The notes: a model not told the origin generated them from the sequence alone. Numbered from the stretch's first letter, positions 44,216 to 55,336 are shown. The stretch is DNA of 64,000 nt from Candidatus Korobacter versatilis (GCA_016185395.1 JACPNR010000006.1:186001-250000); one strand, 5' to 3'. Program-made: numbers and translations.

Positions 44216-45262
44216 CTAGTCGGAGTGGATCTGCACCAGGTCGTGTTCTTCGGCACGCGGCTTGGCGGCGCCGGCGCTCTCGGGCTTGATGGTCTGGGGC
44301 GCGCGCCAGAAATCTATGTAGCTGGTCTGGTGGACGCAGCTCACCGTGCAGTACGGCGCGCAGGACTTCTCGGTCAGGAACTCGCGCTTGATGTCCGCGA
44401 CGGTGTAGTCGGCGATGGGGACGCCGGGGAAGCCGCGCTGCTGCGAGCAGTAGTGCACCAGGCCGTCTTCGCAGATGTAGAAGTAGCGCGCGCCGGCGCG
44501 GCAGCGCCACTGGTTGGGCTGGCCGCGCGCGATGTTCTCCTGGAACCGGTTGATCTGCGCGTAGCTGCCCTTGCCCAGCTCTTTCATGCGCTGGTAGACG
44601 TTCATCTCCACGTCGCGCAGCGGCTTGAGCTGCCCGTGGCCGTCGTGGATGATGCCGCAGGTCGAGGTGAAGCCCAGCTCCACGGCGCGGCGTCCGATGA
44701 CGAGCGCGTCTTCCGGGTTCCGCGTGCCCGCGCCGATCACGGAGTTGATGTTCACGTGGAAGTCGGCGTGCTCCTGCAGGAGTTGCAGCTTCTTGTCGAG
44801 GACCTTGAGCGACTTCACCGAGACCTCGTCGGGCTGCACGTTGTCGATGGAGATCTGCAGGTGGTCGAGCCGGGCGGCGTTGAGCGCCTGGATGCGGTCC
44901 ACGGTCAGGAGATAGCCGTTGGTGATGAGGCCGGCGATGGCGCCATTCTTGCGGATGCGCGCGATCACGCGCTCCAGCTCGGGATGCAGCAGCGGCTCGC
45001 CGCCCGAGATGGTGACGAGGCTCACGCCGAGGCGGCCGAGGTGGTCGATGCGGCGCTCCATCTCTTCGACCGCGATGGGCTTCGAGAAATCGTCGTACTC
45101 GTTGCAGTAGGTGCAGGAAAGATTGCAGCGCCGGATGGGCACGATGTGCGCCTGCACCACGTGGTCGGTGGACACCAGTCCCTTGGCGATCAACAGCAGT
45201 TCGCGCGAGAGCCGGCCCAGGGCCAGCGCGCGACGACGGAATCCGATGCCTCTGCGGCGCAT
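44216..45262 (-). CDS. Radical SAM protein with C-terminal Cys-rich domain
   Basis: A 348-residue radical SAM enzyme. The 4Fe-4S cluster Cys are 46, 50 and 53 (RRCNLSCTYCNEY). SAM-binding GGEPLLHPEL follows. The C-terminal ~110 residues hold further Cys (WRCRAGARYFYICEDGLVHY, then CAPYCTVSCVHQT), as in SPASM-type auxiliary cluster domains. Substrate is unknown, and peptide or cofactor modification is possible. No precursor-peptide gene is seen next to it. Confidence 0.85.
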   Translation of the reverse strand: MRRRGIGFRRRALALGRLSRELLLIAKGLVSTDHVVQAHIVPIRRCNLSCTYCNEYDDFSKPIAVEEMERRIDHLGRLGVSLVTISGGEPLLHPELERVIARIRKNGAIAGLITNGYLLTVDRIQALNAARLDHLQISIDNVQPDEVSVKSLKVLDKKLQLLQEHADFHVNINSVIGAGTRNPEDALVIGRRAVELGFTSTCGIIHDGHGQLKPLRDVEMNVYQRMKELGKGSYAQINRFQENIARGQPNQWRCRAGARYFYICEDGLVHYCSQQRGFPGVPIADYTVADIKREFLTEKSCAPYCTVSCVHQTSYIDFWRAPQTIKPESAGAAKPRAEEHDLVQIHSD

Positions 45263-45389
45263 AGTGGGTGTGTCTCTATTAAATCATAGCCACGGCCGCC
45301 GAAACGGCCAGCTAAGTACCTTATTCGGCAGGTTTTAAGGCCTGAACGGACGTATGCGGCGGGTGGGAGGAGAGCGGTGGAAAAGCGAT

Positions 45390-45411
45390 GGGCGGGGCCG
45401 AAGCCCCGCCC
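45390..45411 (-). terminator. TTCG-loop terminator after YIP1 gene
   Basis: On the minus strand GGGCGGGGC-TTCG-GCCCCGCCC is a perfect 9-bp stem with an extra-stable tetraloop, followed by ATCGCTTTTCC. It starts 19 bases past the stop. Confidence 0.75.
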
Positions 45412-45429
45412 GGTGGAGGCGCATTCCAG

Positions 45430-46182
45430 CTAGAACGCCTTGAGTGCAGTGGCGCCGAGCACCCACAGCAGCCATAGGCCGGCGACAACGCCGATCGCCG
45501 TCCCGCGCTTCACCTTGCTAACGCAGGAGTAGCCGATGCCGAGCAGCACTACGGTCCAGATGGTGAAGATGTCCATGGAGTAAGCGAAGCGGTGGAGGGC
45601 CGGGTGGGCGTTCACGTCCACGAAGTAGCTTAGGTTGCTGGCGATCGGGTTATCGAAGGTGAAGTTCTCCGGATCCATGCCGGCGAACAGCGTGATCGCT
45701 GTGATGAGCGCCTTCACTGACCCGACCAGTCCTACATAGATGTTGATCGCGAAGGACGTTCCAAAGCCGACCTGCGCGCCGAAGCCGAAATTGAAGATGG
45801 CCATGAAAAGCGCCGCGAACACCGCCGTAACGAGCAAGGCGATGACGGGGAAGGCGAAGGAGATGTACTTGGTGAACTTCACGCCCATTTCCATGGCGCG
45901 AGCGCGGTCGGCCGGAGGCATCTGTTCCATGCGCTCCGCCTGCTTCGGGTTCAACTTCATCTGGTTCTCGGTGACCTGTTCCCAACCGACCTTCGAGGCC
46001 ACGGCGAAGATGAAGACGTAGGAGATGATGGCGCTGAACAGGAACGCCATCCACCACGCGTTGCCGCGGCGCAGGTCGGTGAAGGTCTTCACCGGGTCGA
46101 AGAAAGTGTTGATGATGCGCTGCGGCTGCGAGAGCAGCGGTCCTTGCGAGACCTCGGTCGGGGCAGTACCGGCGGAATCCAT
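45430..46182 (-). CDS. YIP1-domain membrane protein
   Basis: A 250-residue protein; the ATG at 46182 has a GGAGG site 9 bases before. A cytosolic head (SQPQRIINTFFDPVKTFTDL) leads to 5-6 TM helices, as in bacterial YIP1 proteins: AWWMAFLFSAIISYVFIFAV, then ISFAFPVIALLVTAVFAALF and others. The function of the bacterial family is unknown. Confidence 0.8.
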   Translation of the reverse strand: MDSAGTAPTEVSQGPLLSQPQRIINTFFDPVKTFTDLRRGNAWWMAFLFSAIISYVFIFAVASKVGWEQVTENQMKLNPKQAERMEQMPPADRARAMEMGVKFTKYISFAFPVIALLVTAVFAALFMAIFNFGFGAQVGFGTSFAINIYVGLVGSVKALITAITLFAGMDPENFTFDNPIASNLSYFVDVNAHPALHRFAYSMDIFTIWTVVLLGIGYSCVSKVKRGTAIGVVAGLWLLWVLGATALKAF

Positions 46183-46276
46183 GGAGAAGTCCTCCAAAAG
46201 TTGTCGGCTGAGTGCTGCGGGATTGTACCGCGCCGCGTCGCGCCTGCAAATCACCAGTTGCAAGCGGCTCGTCCGG

Positions 46277-46633
46277 CTATTCGCGCTCGCGCCGCTTCTC
46301 CGGCAGCAGCCCGCGGATGACCATGCCGAGGAGGGCGAGCAGCAGCGCCGCCCAGAACGCGGGCCAGAAGCCGTGCACCTCGATGCCGGGCAGCAGCGCG
46401 GCGGCGAACTGCAGCATCAGCGCGTTGATGACCAGCAGGAAGAGGCCGAGCGTCACGATGGCGAGCGGGAAGGTGAGCACCTTCAGCACCGTGCCGAGGG
46501 TGGCGTTCACCAGTCCGTAGACGGCGGCGGCGATGAGCGCCGCGACGAACCCCTTCACCACGAAGCCGGGGACGAAATGCGCCACCAGCAGCATCGCCAG
46601 CGCGCTGAGGATCCAGTGCAGTAGCAGTCTCAT
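46277..46633 (-). CDS. YvlD/phage-holin-family-4-like membrane protein
   Basis: A 118-residue protein with AAGGAG before the ATG. Four TM helices with the family's VKGFVAALIAAAVYGLVNAT and LTFPLAIVTLGLFLLVINAL blocks. Despite the holin name, such chromosomal proteins are not phage lysis genes. The role is unknown. It lies just downstream of gatB on the same strand. Confidence 0.85.
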   Translation of the reverse strand: MRLLLHWILSALAMLLVAHFVPGFVVKGFVAALIAAAVYGLVNATLGTVLKVLTFPLAIVTLGLFLLVINALMLQFAAALLPGIEVHGFWPAFWAALLLALLGMVIRGLLPEKRRERE

Positions 46634-46657
46634 GGGTGCTCCTTAATTGTTCCGCAA

Positions 46658-48133
<1,476 letters not shown>

Positions 48134-48156
48134 GAACGGTCGATTATAGGCGCGGG

Positions 48157-48186
48157 CAAAAGAAATGGCCGCGCCGAAGCGCGGCC
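48157..48186 (-). terminator. TTCG-loop terminator after lipoprotein gene
   Basis: On the minus strand GGCCGCGC-TTCG-GCGCGGCC followed by ATTTCTTTT, 18 bases past the stop of the lipoprotein gene and upstream of gatB. Confidence 0.8.
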
Positions 48187-48203
48187 GGTGAGAACGCAAG
48201 CAG

Positions 48204-49580
48204 CTACGGCGTGGTCATGCGGTCGGCGACGAGCACGAGCGCGCCACCATTGTTGAAGAGCAGGCCGCGCACGCGGACGTTGGCGCCTACGAGCACGCTC
48301 GTCCCGTTGCGCAGTTCGGTGCCGGGTTGGACGACGACGGTCAGCGTGGTCTGGCCGGTGAGCAGCGGGAAGGCCGAGCCGGCGGGCGGCGTGAGCGTGA
48401 AGACGCTCTGCGCGCCGAGCGTGGTGATGCCGGTGATCTGTCCGCTGAAGGCCTGGCGCTGGAGCCGGATGCGCGTGGCGGTGACGGTGGTGAAGCTGGC
48501 GGTGTCAGAGACCGCCATGACCTGCTGGATGCGCGTGAGCGTGGAGGCATTGAAGGTGGGCGTGAAGCTGAGTCCGCTGAGGTCGACCTCGTCGGCATCG
48601 AGCTCGAAAGTCGCGGCGCCGACGGTGACGTTGAAATCGGTGGCGCCGATGGTGGGGACGGTGACGGTGGTGGATTTCGCGATGGGGTTCTGCACGATCA
48701 TGGTGAACGAGGTTGCCGGCGCGCCGGTCACGAGATTCACCTGGCCCTGCACCGCCATGGGGTCGGCGTTGGTGTTGACGGCCTCGAGCTTGGTGGCGGT
48801 GAGCGAACCGTTGTTCTGCATCTGGGCGTCGAGTTCCACGAGGTTGCCGGGGACGAGCGCGCCCACGCTGCCGATGCCGGTGAGCGTGGTGCTGCTGTTG
48901 GTGACGAAAGTGAAATTCATCGCCGCCTGGTTCACGTATACGGTGAGGTTCGGCGCAGCTACGCTCACGACCGAGCCTTGCATATCGCGAATGGCGCCGG
49001 TCTCGGGGATCTGCGTGCCCACGGTCGCGGTCGGCACGCCCTGCACGATGTAGGTGGGCGTGAGCGTCACGTTGTTGGAACCGTCGATGGCGATGGAGTT
49101 GGCGAGGTCGAGCTCCACATTCAAGGTGGCGGAGTTGACGGTGGAAAGGTCCGCGGTGAGCGGGACCGCGACGCTGCTGGGCGTGACGGTCACGGTCTTG
49201 ACGATGAGGTTGCCGAGGCTATCCACCAGCGTGGCCGTAGCCCCGCCGAGCACAACGGTGACCTGGGTGTAGCTGCCTTGCGGGAAGTTGGTCCGGATGA
49301 TGACCGGCTCGACGTCCGCATTGCGATGGATGAGTTCGACGGTCGCCGGCAGGGTGAGCACGGGCACGTCGGAACCGCTGCTCTGCTTGAAGGTGACCGA
49401 GTTCACCGTGACTTTGAAGGAGACGATGCGGTCCGAAGCCGCGTCGCCCACGTTGAGCAGCGCGCTCACGTCGCCGATGGTGCGTCCGCCGCCCCCGCCG
49501 CCGCTACCGCCGGTGCCGCCACACCCGAGCAGAAACAATCCAAGCGCGAGATACGCAGCCTGCTTCAGGATGCCAACCAT
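48204..49580 (-). CDS. Lipoprotein with DUF4382/DUF5666-like repeats
   Basis: A 458-residue lipoprotein. The ATG at 49580 starts a lipoprotein signal (YLALGLFLLGCGG; lipobox Cys at ~20), followed by a Gly-rich spacer. The first domain (VSFKVTVNSVTFKQSSGSDV to TAKLNVELDL-like region) resembles DUF4382. Then come several DUF5666-like beta units (GALVPGNLVELDAQMQNNGS and GANVRVRGLLFNNG). It is probably an outer-membrane-anchored surface protein. Function unknown. Confidence 0.75.
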   Translation of the reverse strand: MVGILKQAAYLALGLFLLGCGGTGGSGGGGGGRTIGDVSALLNVGDAASDRIVSFKVTVNSVTFKQSSGSDVPVLTLPATVELIHRNADVEPVIIRTNFPQGSYTQVTVVLGGATATLVDSLGNLIVKTVTVTPSSVAVPLTADLSTVNSATLNVELDLANSIAIDGSNNVTLTPTYIVQGVPTATVGTQIPETGAIRDMQGSVVSVAAPNLTVYVNQAAMNFTFVTNSSTTLTGIGSVGALVPGNLVELDAQMQNNGSLTATKLEAVNTNADPMAVQGQVNLVTGAPATSFTMIVQNPIAKSTTVTVPTIGATDFNVTVGAATFELDADEVDLSGLSFTPTFNASTLTRIQQVMAVSDTASFTTVTATRIRLQRQAFSGQITGITTLGAQSVFTLTPPAGSAFPLLTGQTTLTVVVQPGTELRNGTSVLVGANVRVRGLLFNNGGALVLVADRMTTP

Positions 49581-49705
49581 GCGTGAGTTCCTCCCATCGA
49601 ATGTAGCCGGCAGCGCCGTGCTGCCATTGTGCGCCACCTCAAGGGCCATCACAACGGGGAAGGTCGCTGCGTGGTTAACCCTCGCAGCACTTGCGCGGCC
49701 CGCAC

Positions 49706-50383
49706 CTAGGGCGCGGTCGGGCGGTAGGTGAGGTATTTTTCGAGCGGGACATCGAAGAACATGAGCTCCTGGCCGTTCTCGTCGCGGACGCCGGTGAGAT
49801 AGAGGTGTCCGCCGGCGAGCGGATGCTCGAGATCGCGGACGTCGAAGAAGTAGAAGCCCGAGACGATGGCGTGCGGCTCGACCACCAGCCACTTGAAGCG
49901 CAGCGAGTCGATCTCGTCCTGCCATTCTTTCTTCACTTGCGACTTCAGCTTGCGGCCGGGCAGCGGGATGGGCAGGGGGTTGCGCGAGACCTCGTCGCCA
50001 CGGCGGTCCTGGCGCGCGAGGCGGCGATAGAGGTCGTCCATCTCGGAGGGCGTGACCTTGGCGCGCGGGTTCACCGTGGTGAGCTGCACCTGCATGTGCG
50101 AGAGGTTCAGGGGTGCGTCGCTGTCGTTGGAGATGATGACGCGGAGCGGCAGGATGTCGTTGGCGCGGTAGGGCACGAGCATGAACGTGGTCTTGTCGGG
50201 CAGGTCGTAAGGGTCGGCGGCGATGGCGGCGTGCTCGTCGTTGTGCGCGTCCACGGCGGGATAGGTCTTGGCGTGGAAAGCTTTGGGCGGCGGCTGGGAG
50301 TCCTGCTTCGCGAACGCGGCCAGCGCGAGCAACAGGACAAGAAGGAGGGCTGGTCGGCGGCGCGCGTTGCCGGTGGGGAACAT
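49706..50383 (-). CDS. Exported hypothetical protein
   Basis: A 225-residue protein; the ATG at 50383 begins a signal peptide (ARRRPALLLVLLLALAAFA). The mature part is beta-rich with VPYRANDILPLRVIISNDSD and FYFFDVRDLEHPLAGGHLYL, a pattern of an Ig-like fold in acidobacterial exported proteins. No family name is known to me. Divergent from the LPS cluster. Confidence 0.65.
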   Translation of the reverse strand: MFPTGNARRRPALLLVLLLALAAFAKQDSQPPPKAFHAKTYPAVDAHNDEHAAIAADPYDLPDKTTFMLVPYRANDILPLRVIISNDSDAPLNLSHMQVQLTTVNPRAKVTPSEMDDLYRRLARQDRRGDEVSRNPLPIPLPGRKLKSQVKKEWQDEIDSLRFKWLVVEPHAIVSGFYFFDVRDLEHPLAGGHLYLTGVRDENGQELMFFDVPLEKYLTYRPTAP

Positions 50384-50505
50384 AGGTTGATTATCGGTTA
50401 GATGCGGGCCGGCAACAAATGGGGCAGCGAGGATGCGCCGGCGAGGTCGCCCGAGCCCACCCATTCTCTTCATGCGGGCACCCATTGCTTTTGCGCACAG
50501 ATAGA

Positions 50506-51828
50506 ATGTCGGCTGTGCACCTGCTCTACAGCCTGGCGTTCGCCCTGGCGCTGCTGCTCAGCGCGCCGTGGTGGCTGCTGCAGATGCTGCGCGCGCAGAA
50601 ATATCGCGCGGGGCTGAGCGAGCGCCTGGGGCGAGTCCCCGCGCGGCTGGCGCGTGCTGCCGCGGGATCGCGGACGGTGTGGGTGCACGCTGTCTCGGTG
50701 GGCGAGGTGCTCGCCGTCAGCCGGCTGGTCGAGGAGTTGCGGCGCGAGTTCGACGCCGTGTACGTCTCGACCACCACTGCCACGGGACAGAAGCTCGCAC
50801 GCGAGCGGTTCGGCGAGCATTGCGTCTTTTATTTTCCGCTCGACCTGGGGTTCGCGGTCCGCGCGTATCTGCGGGCGATCGGTCCGCAACTCGTTGTCTT
50901 GGCCGAGACGGAGTTCTGGCCGAACTTTCTTAGGCGGGCGAAGAAATCCGGCGCAAAGGTCGCGGTGGTCAACGCGCGCATCAGCGACCGCTCGCTGCCG
51001 GGATACCGCCGCCACGGATGGTTCATCCGCCCGGTATTGCAGAACGTGGACCTCTTTCTCGCGCAGACGGAAGAAGATGCCGGGCGGCTGCGTGCCATCG
51101 GCGCGCCGCAAGGGCGCGTACACGTGGGCGGGAACCTGAAGTACGACGTCCGCGCCCCGGAGGCGCCGGGCATCGAGGCGCTGCGGCGCGCGGTGAAAGA
51201 GCTGCCGCGCGAGCACGTCATCGTCGCCGGCAGCACGGTCGAGGGTGAGGAAGAACTGGTGCTCGAGGCTTTCCGCGAAGTGCGGGCGCGGCATCCGCGC
51301 GCTCTGCTCGTGCTGGCGCCGCGGCATCCCGAGCGCTTCCCGCGCGTGACCACGTTGCTCGAGCAATCGGACCTGCCGTGGATCCGGCGTTCGGACCGGC
51401 CGCAGCGCCTCGGCGGCGGCGTGCTGCTGCTTGATTCCATCGGCGAGCTGGCCGCGGTGTATGCGATCGCCGCGATCGCATTCGTGGGCGGCAGCCTGGC
51501 GCCGCGTGGCGGCCACAACATCCTCGAGCCCGCGCAGCATGGCGCCGCGGTGCTGACCGGGCCGCACAACGAGAACTTCCGCGACCTGGTCGCCGACTTC
51601 GAGCGCGCGGAAGCGGTGCGCATCGTTTCCGCCGAGGCGCTCGGGGCGACCATCCTCGCGCTGATCGCGGACAGCGCCGCGCGCGAGGCCCTGGGCCGCA
51701 ACGCCAAGGCCGCCTTCGCAGCGAAGTCGGGCGCGACCGAGCGGACGCGCGAGGCGCTGCGCGCGCTGCTTCGTCCGCAGCCTGGTGTCGCCGATGAAAG
51801 CGACGCCACGGCCGAGGCCCGCGCATGA
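50506..51828 (+). CDS. waaA: Kdo transferase
   Basis: A 440-residue GT-B glycosyltransferase that adds Kdo to lipid IVA at the inner membrane. The ATG at 50506 gives the usual N-terminal membrane anchor (LLYSLAFALALLLSAPWWLL). Family blocks: WVHAVSVGEVLAVSRL, YFPLDLGFAVRAYL, ETEFWPNFLRRAKK, FVGGSLAPRGGHNILEPAQH. First gene of an LPS core run whose members mostly overlap or nearly touch. Confidence 0.94.
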   Translation: MSAVHLLYSLAFALALLLSAPWWLLQMLRAQKYRAGLSERLGRVPARLARAAAGSRTVWVHAVSVGEVLAVSRLVEELRREFDAVYVSTTTATGQKLARERFGEHCVFYFPLDLGFAVRAYLRAIGPQLVVLAETEFWPNFLRRAKKSGAKVAVVNARISDRSLPGYRRHGWFIRPVLQNVDLFLAQTEEDAGRLRAIGAPQGRVHVGGNLKYDVRAPEAPGIEALRRAVKELPREHVIVAGSTVEGEEELVLEAFREVRARHPRALLVLAPRHPERFPRVTTLLEQSDLPWIRRSDRPQRLGGGVLLLDSIGELAAVYAIAAIAFVGGSLAPRGGHNILEPAQHGAAVLTGPHNENFRDLVADFERAEAVRIVSAEALGATILALIADSAAREALGRNAKAAFAAKSGATERTREALRALLRPQPGVADESDATAEARA

Positions 51829-52787
51829 ACCCCTTCGCGTCTCTGTATGGCGCAGTGGGACGCGCGCGCAACCGGCTCTACGATTCCGGCACGCTCAAGC
51901 AGCGGCGGCTCGAGCGTCCGGTGGTCAGCATCGGCAATCTTTCCGTCGGCGGCTCCGGGAAGACGCCGTTCGTGATCACGCTGGGCACGCTGCTGAAGCA
52001 GCGCGGCGTAAAGTTCGACGTGCTCTCGCGCGGCTACGGACGCAGTACCAAAGGCGTGCTCGTCGTCGATCCCGCTGGGTCGGCGCGCGAGTTCGGCGAC
52101 GAGCCGCTGCTCATCGCGCGCTCCCTCGGCGTTCCCGTGGTGGTGGGCGAATCGCGCGTGGAGGCCGGGGAGGCCGCCGAGAAGCAGTTCGCGACCGAGA
52201 TGCACCTGCTCGACGACGGGTTCCAGCACCGCGAGCTGGCGCGCGATTTCGATATCGTGCTGGTGACGCCGGACGACGCTCGCGACCAACTCCTGCCTGC
52301 CGGCCGCCTGCGCGAGCCGCTCGCCGCGCTCGCCCGCGCCGATGCGGTCGTCTTGATGTCCGGCGCGAAGCCGGAAGATTTTCCGGTGGCGGGCAAGCTC
52401 ATCTGGCGTGCCCGCCGCGGCATCGCGCCGAAGGGACTGCCGCAGAAAGCGGTCGCCTTCTGCGGCATCGCGCGCCCGCAAAACTTCCTGCTGCAACTGA
52501 AGCTCGCAGGATGCGAGCCTTCGGCCGCGGCCGCCTTCCGTGACCACTACCACTACCAGGAACGAGACATCGCGGACCTGCTCGAGCTGCGGCGGCAGAG
52601 CGATGCCGAGGTGTTCGTGACCACGGAGAAGGACGCGATCAACCTGGGCGCGCTCCTGGAACGGCTGCAGCCCATCGCCATCGCGAGTGTGACGATGCAG
52701 TTGGCCGAGGCCGACGCCGCGCTCGACGTGATGCTGCGGGTGCTTGCCGACCGGCGCGGGCCGCGTGAGACAATACCGCTTCCGTAA
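51825..52787 (+). CDS. lpxK: Tetraacyldisaccharide 4'-kinase
   Basis: A 320-residue lipid A kinase that phosphorylates the 4' position of the tetraacyl disaccharide. Overlaps waaA by ATGA. P-loop SVGGSGKTPF (40-49), RGYGR, LLDDGFQHRELARDFD (Walker B region) and the C-terminal HHYYQE-type block (DHYHYQERDIADLLE) are present. Full length for the family. Confidence 0.95.
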   Translation: MNPFASLYGAVGRARNRLYDSGTLKQRRLERPVVSIGNLSVGGSGKTPFVITLGTLLKQRGVKFDVLSRGYGRSTKGVLVVDPAGSAREFGDEPLLIARSLGVPVVVGESRVEAGEAAEKQFATEMHLLDDGFQHRELARDFDIVLVTPDDARDQLLPAGRLREPLAALARADAVVLMSGAKPEDFPVAGKLIWRARRGIAPKGLPQKAVAFCGIARPQNFLLQLKLAGCEPSAAAAFRDHYHYQERDIADLLELRRQSDAEVFVTTEKDAINLGALLERLQPIAIASVTMQLAEADAALDVMLRVLADRRGPRETIPLP

Positions 52788-52801
52788 TCCCTATCTTCCA
52801 T

Positions 52802-53800
52802 ATGCCCAAGCACGCCGAGCGGCTGACCAAGATCATCGAGGCGTTTCCCAACGTCACCGTGACGGTGCTGGGCGACCTGGTCGCCGACGAGTTCGTGTTC
52901 GGCGAGATAGCGCGCGTCTCGCGCGAGGCGCCGGTGCTCATCCTGCGGCACCGCGAGCGCGAGGTCGTGCCGGGGGGCGCGGCGAACGCCATCTACAATC
53001 TCGCCGACCTGGGGGTGAGCGTGCTGCCGGTGGGCGTGGTGGGCGACGACGAGCCGGGCCGGCTGCTGCTGCAGCGCTTCCGCCACAAGCGCATCCCGCT
53101 CAGCGGCATCCAGAAGATCAAGGGACACACGACCGTCACCAAGACGCGCATCCTCGCGGGCTTCCCGCATTCGGCGCGGCAGCAGGTAGTGCGCATCGAC
53201 CAGGAGCCGCAGATGTCTCCGGGGGGCAGCATCGTGCGCAAGCTGGTGAGCTCGGCGCGGCAGTACGCGCGCGCATCGGACGCGCTGCTGGTCTCCGATT
53301 ATGGATACGGCGCGGCGACGCCGGAGATACTGTTCAACGTGCGCAGCGCGGCCACCGACATTGCCGTGACGGTGGATTCCCGCCACCGCCTGCTCGAGTA
53401 CAACGGCGTGACCGCGGCCACGCCCAACGAGCCCGAGGTCGAGGAGGCGCTCGGAGTCCGCATCGGACATGACACGGCGCAGCTCGAGGCCGCGGGCAAA
53501 CTGCTGCTGCGGCGCATGGCGCTGCAAGCGCTCGTGGTCACGCGCGGGCGCGACGGCATGACGGTGTTCCCGCGCGGGCATAAGTCCGTGAACATCCCCA
53601 TCCACGGCACCGACCAGGTGGCCGACGTCACCGGCGCGGGCGACACTGTGATCGCCGCCTTCACCGCGGCGCTCGCCGGCGGCGGCGACGCGGAAGAAGC
53701 CGCGCGCATTGCCAACATCGCCGGCGGGATCGTCGTGACCAAGCGCGGCACCGCGACCGTGACTGCCGGCGAGCTGCTGCACGCGGTGCAGCATGGGTGA
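52802..53800 (+). CDS. D-glycero-beta-D-manno-heptose-7-phosphate kinase (HldE N-terminal type)
   Basis: A 332-residue PfkB-family kinase for ADP-heptose synthesis. The start of the fold (VTVLGDLVADEFVFGEIARV, then REVVPGGAANAIYNLADLG) and the catalytic DVTGAGDTVIAAF motif near residue 275 are clear. In E. coli it is fused to the nucleotidyltransferase as HldE; here the two are separate overlapping genes. It overlaps the next gene by 8 bases. Confidence 0.93.
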   Translation: MPKHAERLTKIIEAFPNVTVTVLGDLVADEFVFGEIARVSREAPVLILRHREREVVPGGAANAIYNLADLGVSVLPVGVVGDDEPGRLLLQRFRHKRIPLSGIQKIKGHTTVTKTRILAGFPHSARQQVVRIDQEPQMSPGGSIVRKLVSSARQYARASDALLVSDYGYGAATPEILFNVRSAATDIAVTVDSRHRLLEYNGVTAATPNEPEVEEALGVRIGHDTAQLEAAGKLLLRRMALQALVVTRGRDGMTVFPRGHKSVNIPIHGTDQVADVTGAGDTVIAAFTAALAGGGDAEEAARIANIAGGIVVTKRGTATVTAGELLHAVQHG

Positions 53801-54278
53801 GGACGCCAAGAAGGTCGTCACGCGCGACGAACTCAAGCAGCGCGCGGAGTCGTGGCGGAAGTCCGGCGAGAAACTGGTGCTGACCAACGGATGCTTCGAC
53901 GTGCTGCACGTCGGCCACGTCCGCTATCTGCACGGCGCCAAGCAGTTGGGCGGGCGCGTGATCGTGGGCGTGAACGCGGACGACACCGTGCGCAAGTTGA
54001 AGGGTGAAGGACGGCCGCGCGTGCCCGCGGCGGAGCGCGCCGAGGTGCTCGCGGCGCTCGCCGATGTGGACGCTGTCGTCATCTTCAACGAGCCCGACGT
54101 TCGCGCGCTCGTCCGCGAACTCCAGCCCGACTTCCACGCCAAGGGAACGGACTACACCGCGGAAAGCGTGCCCGAGCGCGACGAGGTGGTGGCGCACGGC
54201 GGACGCGTGGTGATCGTGGGCGATGCGAAAGACCATTCGTCGACTGAACTCCTCAAGGTAGCTCTGCCGAAGAAATGA
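53793..54278 (+). CDS. Heptose-1-phosphate adenylyltransferase (HldE C-terminal type)
   Basis: A 161-residue nucleotidyltransferase that adds AMP to heptose-1-phosphate. The signature TNGCFDVLHVGHVRYL with the HxGH motif is at residues ~31-46, and HSSTELL ends the domain. It completes the split hldE pair. It overlaps both neighbours by a few bases. Confidence 0.94.
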   Translation: MGEDAKKVVTRDELKQRAESWRKSGEKLVLTNGCFDVLHVGHVRYLHGAKQLGGRVIVGVNADDTVRKLKGEGRPRVPAAERAEVLAALADVDAVVIFNEPDVRALVRELQPDFHAKGTDYTAESVPERDEVVAHGGRVVIVGDAKDHSSTELLKVALPKK

Positions 54279-55336
54279 AACGCATCCTCATCGTGCGCCT
54301 CGGCGCCATGGGCGACGTGGTGCACGCGCTCCCCGCCGCCACTGCGCTGCGCGCGGCGCTGCCCGACGCGCACATCGGGTGGGCCATCGAAGCGCGCTGG
54401 GCGCCGCTGCTGTGCGCAGAGGGGAGCGTCGCGCGCGGCCCGAACATGCCGCTGGTGGACGCCATCCATTTCGTCAACACGCGCGGGTGGCGAGCCGCGC
54501 CGTGGTCGGACGAGACCTGGTCCGAGGTCCGCGGGACGTTCCGGGCGCTGCGCGCCGCGCGCTACGACTGCGCGCTCGACTTCCAGGGCGCGATGAAGTC
54601 GGCGGCGGTGGCGGCGTTCAGCGGGGCGGCACAACGCATCGGCAACGCGCGTCCGTGGGAGCGTGTCGCGGCGATGTTCTACACGCATCCGGTCGAGGTG
54701 CATGCGGCGCACGTGGTGGAGCAGGCGCTCGAGGCCGCGTCTGCGGTCAGCGGACAGCATCTTCATTACATGCCTCCGGCGCTGCCGCAGGACGCTGCCG
54801 CAGAGCAGTGGGCAGAGCAGGAACTGGCGCGGCGCGGCGTGCGCGGTTTTGCGTTGCTGCATCCCGGCGCGGGCTGGGGCGCGAAGCAGTGGCCGGCGGC
54901 GCGCTATGGCGAGGTCGCGCGCGCGCTGGCCGCGCGCGGCGTCACGCCGCTGATCAACCACGGGCCGGACGAGCAGGCGCTCGCGCAGGAGGTCGCGCGC
55001 GCGAGCAACGGTTCGGCCTCGGCGGTGCAGTGCTCGCTCTCGGAACTCATCGCGCTCACGCGCCGCGCGGCGCTCGCGATCGGAGGCGACACCGGCCCGC
55101 TCCACCTCGCGGCGGCGCTCGAGGTCCCCATCGTCGCGTTGTACGGTCCCACCGATCCGCGGCGCACCGGGCCGTTCGGCACGCGCGCGATCGTGCTGCG
55201 CAGCGAGGCGAGCACGACTTCGCATGCGCGGCGCGCCGCGACCGAAGCCGGACTGCTGACCATCCCCGCGGAACAGGTCATCGCGGCGGCGCAGTCGCTA
55301 TTGGGGACCGGCGTGGAGAAGAACGTCCGTGCCTGA
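54275..55336 (+). CDS. LPS heptosyltransferase (glycosyltransferase family 9)
   Basis: A 353-residue GT9 enzyme that transfers heptose from ADP-heptose to the Kdo core. N-terminal ILIVRLGAMGDVVHALPAA and C-terminal IGGDTGPLHLAAALEVPIVA, then LYGPTDPRRTGPFG are the family signatures. Closest in pattern to WaaC (heptosyltransferase I), but WaaF cannot be excluded. Overlaps its neighbours by 4 and 8 bases. Confidence 0.92.
   Translation: MKRILIVRLGAMGDVVHALPAATALRAALPDAHIGWAIEARWAPLLCAEGSVARGPNMPLVDAIHFVNTRGWRAAPWSDETWSEVRGTFRALRAARYDCALDFQGAMKSAAVAAFSGAAQRIGNARPWERVAAMFYTHPVEVHAAHVVEQALEAASAVSGQHLHYMPPALPQDAAAEQWAEQELARRGVRGFALLHPGAGWGAKQWPAARYGEVARALAARGVTPLINHGPDEQALAQEVARASNGSASAVQCSLSELIALTRRAALAIGGDTGPLHLAAALEVPIVALYGPTDPRRTGPFGTRAIVLRSEASTTSHARRAATEAGLLTIPAEQVIAAAQSLLGTGVEKNVRA

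Noticed and set aside
46277-46633. Prophage remnant (holin)
   Set aside because: The holin-family-4 name covers common chromosomal membrane proteins; no other phage gene is near.
49490-49580. Glycine run of the lipoprotein as another deazaguanylation target
   Set aside because: The glycines follow the lipobox Cys inside an exported lipoprotein, so they are a spacer and not a free cytosolic N-terminus.
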